Assembly (NCBI RefSeq): GCF_030419005.1 | Contig: NZ_CP106952.1 | Coordinates: forward strand, 124,001-188,000 | Source of the DNA: Eleftheria terrae | GTDB taxonomy: Bacteria > Pseudomonadota > Gammaproteobacteria > Burkholderiales > Burkholderiaceae_C | DNA: 64,000 nt | Reading direction: 5' to 3' | Shown here: positions 57,475 through 64,000 of the stretch, in pieces | How positions within the stretch are numbered: the stretch's first letter is position 1 | Layout of the letters: each line of letters starts with the position of its first letter | Position numbers and translations under genes: made by a program | Notes under the pieces: generated by a model | Database searches by the model: none | Seen by the model: the letters and a program-made list of their open reading frames with translations, nothing else | What the model was told of the DNA's origin: nothing

Positions 57475-57910
57475 GTGTCTCTCCTCTAGGTTGGTATGGC
57501 GGGCGCCACCGTACTGATCGAAGAGGTATCTTTCACTGTTTAGTTGTGGCGATGTGTACAAAGCCGCCAAGGGGCACCGCATGGTGTCACATCGAAATCT
57601 ATTCGTGTTGATGTGCACAAACTCGTTATGGGCGTTGGCAAAAAGGCATCGAGGGCAGGCGCCCGCAGCACCGAGCGTGAACCGCCCGATGGCAGGGTCG
57701 AGATGTATCAGGCACACCCTTGAATGAGGGGGGCCCGGCAAGGCCGGCGCGGCGGTATCTTGGTGTCGCTCCTCCGGCGGGCGCCGCGGGCCGTTCCTCC
57801 TTCGATCCGAGGCAGATCACCATGGATGCACATCACGACAGAGGCCGCAAAGCGGCCACTCTCATGCCCTCCGGCGAGCGGTTCGACAGCCCGCGCAACA
57901 TCGTCCGCCT
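57475..57910. other. Upstream region of the M23 peptidase gene with two related 12-mers
   Basis: This gap is relatively A/T-rich near the peptidase gene. Two related 12-base sequences occur: GATGTGTACAAA at 57551-57562 and GATGTGCACAAA at 57610-57621, 59 bases apart in the same orientation. They may be binding sites for a regulator. The right part contains the probable true start and signal-peptide codons of the PEP-CTERM gene, in another frame (57822 onward). Confidence 0.5.
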
Positions 57911-58723
57911 GTGCGCCACCGCGCTGGCGGCGCGCTGCTGTGCCAGACCGCGGCGAGCCGCGACCTCATCTCCGGCGAAGTGGGCATGAAAGGGTTGACC
58001 TTCACCGTGGTCGATCTCAACCTGAGCGACGGCATCGACGCCGGCTACACCCCACTGCCTGACCCGAACTCGTTCGCATGGGCCTCCGGGGACGTGCGCA
58101 ACCGCGCCGGGGTCTGGTCGGACTTCACCACTCACTGCTGCGGCTTTCCCGTGCCTGTGCAGATGCGCCAGAACGACTGGGTCGCAGCGAGCATCGATGC
58201 CGCCGGCAACGCGGTTGCCACGGCCCGACTGGAGGGCCGCCACGAGACGGCCAGCGCCTATTTCGGCATCTCGACCTACTCGGAGCCCGAGCGGCAGTTC
58301 CTGCTGGCGCCCTACACCCAGCTGTCAGTCAGTGTGGAGGTATGGATCACGCTGGACGATGCCGGCGCCATCTCATCCCGCTCGTATTCCAACTACGGCT
58401 CCGTCTTCCTCGCAGGCGCCATGGCGGAAGGCAGCTGGACCATGGCCGATGCCTACCTGTTCGCGCAGCGTGATGGCACACCGAGCAGGCAGCACCTGAG
58501 CGAGCGCCTCACCGTGACCTTCACCAACGACATGCCGGCGTACACGGAACTGGGGCTCCAGATCAACGGCGGGCTCCTGCTGGAGGCCATCCCGGAGCCT
58601 TCCACCTATGCCCTGTTCGGGCTCGGCCTGTCATGCATGGGGTTGCTGGCACGCCGCAGGCGACCGCGGCCGTCCTCCAGCACCCGGGTGCCGCTACCAC
58701 CCGACCCGGCCTTGCCCGCCTGA
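57911..58723 (+). CDS. PEP-CTERM protein with apparent frameshift in the signal peptide
   Basis: 270 residues are open from a GTG at 57911, but this frame lacks an N-terminal signal peptide. In another frame, an ATG at 57822 gives a basic start and NIVRLCATALAA. Adding one G near 57933 would join it to ALLCQTAASRDLISGEVG, a natural signal peptide and mature start. So one base seems lost in a GC-rich run, either a mutation or a sequence error. The mature domain is beta-rich, of no family I recognise. The C-terminus IPEPSTYALFGLGLSCMGLL plus ARRRRPR is a clear PEP-CTERM signal, though about 15 extra residues follow it. Confidence 0.75.
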   Translation: MRHRAGGALLCQTAASRDLISGEVGMKGLTFTVVDLNLSDGIDAGYTPLPDPNSFAWASGDVRNRAGVWSDFTTHCCGFPVPVQMRQNDWVAASIDAAGNAVATARLEGRHETASAYFGISTYSEPERQFLLAPYTQLSVSVEVWITLDDAGAISSRSYSNYGSVFLAGAMAEGSWTMADAYLFAQRDGTPSRQHLSERLTVTFTNDMPAYTELGLQINGGLLLEAIPEPSTYALFGLGLSCMGLLARRRRPRPSSSTRVPLPPDPALPA

Positions 58724-58867
58724 CCGCGAAGCGGCTTCTTTGAGCACGGCCCTGCGGGGACGCATGCGCGGCGAAACGCAGTCCGCGATGGCCGTGGGCA
58801 GCGGCCACCGCAATGCCCGCCCCGGCCAGCCCGGCACCACCGGAGCCGCTCGGCATATCCTTGGCAC

Positions 58868-59269
58868 ATGCAGAGAAACACCCGACAACGCTCGGCCATT
58901 CGCGAGGCCATCGTGGCCGCCGAGCGCCCCTTGCTGCCCCAGGAAGTGCTGGAGGCCGCGCAGCCCTCGGTGCCCGGGCTGGGCATCGCCACGGTCTACC
59001 GCAACCTCAAGTCGCTGGTGGAGGATGGCGTGCTGCAGGCGGTGACCCTGCCGGGCGAGAACCCCCGCTTCGAGCCGGCGGGGCGGCAACACCACCACCA
59101 TTTCCAGTGCCTGCGCTGCCAGCGGGTGTTCGACGTCCATGCCTGCCCGGGCGACCTGTCGCGCCTGGCGCCGGCCGGCTTCACCGTCGAAGACCACGAC
59201 CTGACCCTGTACGGACGCTGCAGCGACTGCGCAAAGAAGACCCGCAGGCGCGCCACCGCCGGCAGGTGA
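58868..59269 (+). CDS. Fur-family transcriptional regulator
   Basis: 133 residues. The winged helix (TRQRSAIREAIVAAERPLLPQEVLEAA, then LGIATVYRNLKSLVEDGVL) is followed by the metal-binding dimerisation domain with RQHHHHFQCLRCQRVFDV and the second zinc pair in RCSDCAKK. Fur proteins repress with a divalent metal; whether this one senses iron, zinc or peroxide cannot be told. The metal-site spacing is compatible with PerR- or Zur-like members. RNase Z lies 273 bases downstream, with nothing clear in between. Confidence 0.92.
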   Translation: MQRNTRQRSAIREAIVAAERPLLPQEVLEAAQPSVPGLGIATVYRNLKSLVEDGVLQAVTLPGENPRFEPAGRQHHHHFQCLRCQRVFDVHACPGDLSRLAPAGFTVEDHDLTLYGRCSDCAKKTRRRATAGR

Positions 59270-59542
59270 CTCCGGGGCAGTGGCCCGTGCCGATACCGAT
59301 ACTGCCGCCAGTGCAGGCGATGCAAGGCGGCTGCATGCCGGCGCAGCCGGTTTCATGGCCCTGGCGCCGGCTCACTTCGCCTGGGCGGCGCCACCTGCCC
59401 CGACGGCGGCACAGCCCGCACCTGACGCGATGCCAGGCGACGCGATAATTCGCCGGCGCACACAGGCCGGCCAACGGCACGCAGGGCTCTGCCCTTGTGC
59501 GCCGGCGGCCCGGCCGCATCATGAAGACATGCAAGGAATCCT

Positions 59543-60502
59543 GTGGATCTGCTCTTTCTCGGCACTTCGTCCGGCACACCCACCCAGCAACGCAACGTCA
59601 CCGGCCTGGCCCTAATCGAGGAGAACAGCAGTGCCTGGTACCTGGTGGACTGCGGCGAAGCCACCCAGCATCGCCTGCTGCAGTCGCCGCTGTCGGTGAA
59701 CGACCTGCAGGCGGTGTTCATCACCCATGTCCATGGCGACCATTGCTACGGGCTGCCCGGGCTGCTGGCGAGCGCGGGCATGCTGGGCCGCAAGCAGCCG
59801 CTGCCGGTGATTGCGCCGGCGGGCATCGAGGGCTGGATCGAGTCGACCCGGCGGCTGACCCAGCTGCACCTGCCCTTCGAGCTGCAGTTCATCGCCACCG
59901 AAACCCTGGCGGACTGGCGGCACCGCAACTGGCGGGTCGACGCTGTCGAGCTGTCGCACCGCGTGCCGTCGTTCGCCTACTGCTTCACCGAAGCCAGTGT
60001 GGAGCCGAGCCTGGACACTGAACGGCTGAAGCAACACGGCCTGCCACAGGGGCCGCTGTGGGGCCAGCTGAAGAAGGGGCGTGATGTGAGCCACGACGGC
60101 CGCATCTTCCGCAGCAGCGATTTCGTCAGCCAGTTGCATGCGCCGAGGCGGGTGGTGGTGGCCGGCGACAACGACCGGCCCGAACTGCTGGCCGATGCCT
60201 GCCGCGGTGCCCAGGTGCTCGTGCATGAGTCCACCTACACCGAGGACGTCGCGGCCAAGGTCGGGCCGGGCGTGGGTCACAGCGCCGCGGCCTGGGTGGC
60301 GCGCTTTGCCCAGTCGGCCGCGCTACCGCACCTGCTGCTGACCCATTTCAGCGCTCGCTATGGGTCGGATGCCAGCCAGTCGCCCTCCATCGAAGACGTG
60401 CGCCAGGAAGCGCAGGCCCACTATGGCGGCCGCCTCTTCCTCGCCGAGGACCATGCGCGCTATCGGCTGAACCGGGCCGGCCACCTCGACCGGCTGGCCT
60501 GA
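59543..60502 (+). CDS. rnz: Ribonuclease Z
   Basis: 319 residues from a GTG at 59543, preceded by AAGGA at a good distance. The signature LLFLGTSSGTPTQQRNVTGL is followed by the zinc motif FITHVHGDHCYGLPGLL, the second-shell segment ALIEENSSAWYLVDCGEATQ, VVVAGDN and LLLTHFSARYG. RNase Z cuts the 3' trailer from tRNA precursors; in bacteria whose CCA is encoded it may serve other RNAs. The family-specific exosite is short, as in the bacterial type. Confidence 0.92.
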   Translation: MDLLFLGTSSGTPTQQRNVTGLALIEENSSAWYLVDCGEATQHRLLQSPLSVNDLQAVFITHVHGDHCYGLPGLLASAGMLGRKQPLPVIAPAGIEGWIESTRRLTQLHLPFELQFIATETLADWRHRNWRVDAVELSHRVPSFAYCFTEASVEPSLDTERLKQHGLPQGPLWGQLKKGRDVSHDGRIFRSSDFVSQLHAPRRVVVAGDNDRPELLADACRGAQVLVHESTYTEDVAAKVGPGVGHSAAAWVARFAQSAALPHLLLTHFSARYGSDASQSPSIEDVRQEAQAHYGGRLFLAEDHARYRLNRAGHLDRLA

Positions 60503-60589
60503 GCGGGCGCCGTTCGAGCGGCCCCCCATCCCACGCCACCGCCCTTCCTCAGCCAGCCGGGCGCCGCCGCCTCCCGCACACCGGCCGGC

Positions 60590-63850
<3,261 letters not shown>

Positions 63851-63959
63851 GGGATCTCCTGGAGTTGTCCGCCGCACCGCCGGCCGGCGTCCCGCGGTGG
63901 CCGCCCGGAGGGGCGGGTCAGGCACGCGAGGCAGTCAGGCAGGGGCGGGCGGCGGTGCG

Positions 63960-63973
63960 TGGAACCGATTCCA
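63960..63973. promoter_or_regulatory. LacI-family-type operator TGGAACCGATTCCA upstream of the GH3 gene
   Basis: The same 14-base palindrome as at 2657-2670, here about 110 bases ahead of the GH3 start codon on the minus strand. Two exact copies in one 64-kb window, each in front of a secreted lipoprotein with a carbohydrate-related domain, would not be expected by chance. Confidence 0.7.
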
Positions 63974-64000
63974 CTACACGCGGCGGACTGTAGGCGCGCC

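Overview
The window is high-GC (about two thirds G+C or more), gene-dense chromosomal DNA of a betaproteobacterium. The gene content fits the Rubrivivax/Leptothrix/Roseateles side of Burkholderiales: PEP-CTERM sorting signals, a PA2778/PA2779 pair, a glnA-DUF4124-ntrB-ntrC cluster, EttA, two DEAD-box helicases with long low-complexity tails, and a thyA-folA-xth run. I found no rRNA, tRNA, CRISPR array, transposase or phage gene. Placement below order is inference.

Layout. 1-5.3 kb: the end of a quinone-reductase-like flavoprotein, an array of 23 heptamers, a HAF-repeat PEP-CTERM protein, and a lipoprotein that fuses a ricin-B lectin to a di-heme (DUF1111-type) oxidoreductase. 5.4-13.3 kb: mutL, a lipoprotein hydrolase, a RluF-like pseudouridine synthase, a PA2779-PA2778-small membrane protein operon, miaA and a LolD-type ATPase. 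13.4-18.9 kb: a di-iron MBL protein, a GGDEF protein, an FtsX-type permease and an AttH/CrtC-like Tat protein. 18.9-23.9 kb: an EmrAB/NodT multidrug pump under a MarR repressor with two identical palindromic operators. 24-28.2 kb: an MsbA-type exporter, thyA, folA and xth. 28.2-33.1 kb: glnA, a DUF4124 protein, ntrB and ntrC. 33.4-37.4 kb: a CinA-like protein, an EI24 membrane protein, DUF1415, NDH-2 and a small protein. 37.5-39.7 kb: a papain-like protease fused to a serine hydrolase, preceded by a 57-residue PEP-CTERM-like peptide. 39.9-49.6 kb: ettA, two DEAD-box helicases, and between them an ECF sigma factor flanked by two membrane-anchored ankyrin proteins. 49.7-55.1 kb: mtfA, a CoA transferase, a prolyl-4-hydroxylase-like enzyme, yaaA, ychJ-like, a RluA-family synthase and a membrane protein. 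55.1-64 kb: remnants of a hybrid kinase, a LasA-type M23 peptidase, a PEP-CTERM gene with an apparent frameshift, a Fur-family regulator, RNase Z and a very large family-3 glycoside hydrolase lipoprotein.

Connections. The most striking non-coding signal is one 14-base LacI-type palindrome found exactly twice, about 61 kb apart: upstream of the ricin-lectin/di-heme lipoprotein and upstream of the GH3 glucosidase. This suggests a shared carbohydrate-responsive regulon coupling a glucan hydrolase to a sugar-binding redox enzyme. Other points of interest are the papain/serine-hydrolase fusion, the near-leaderless marR promoter with its operator inside the spacer, the 5'-end hairpins shared by both DEAD-box mRNAs, and the sigma factor paired with a transmembrane ankyrin protein that may act as its anti-sigma factor.
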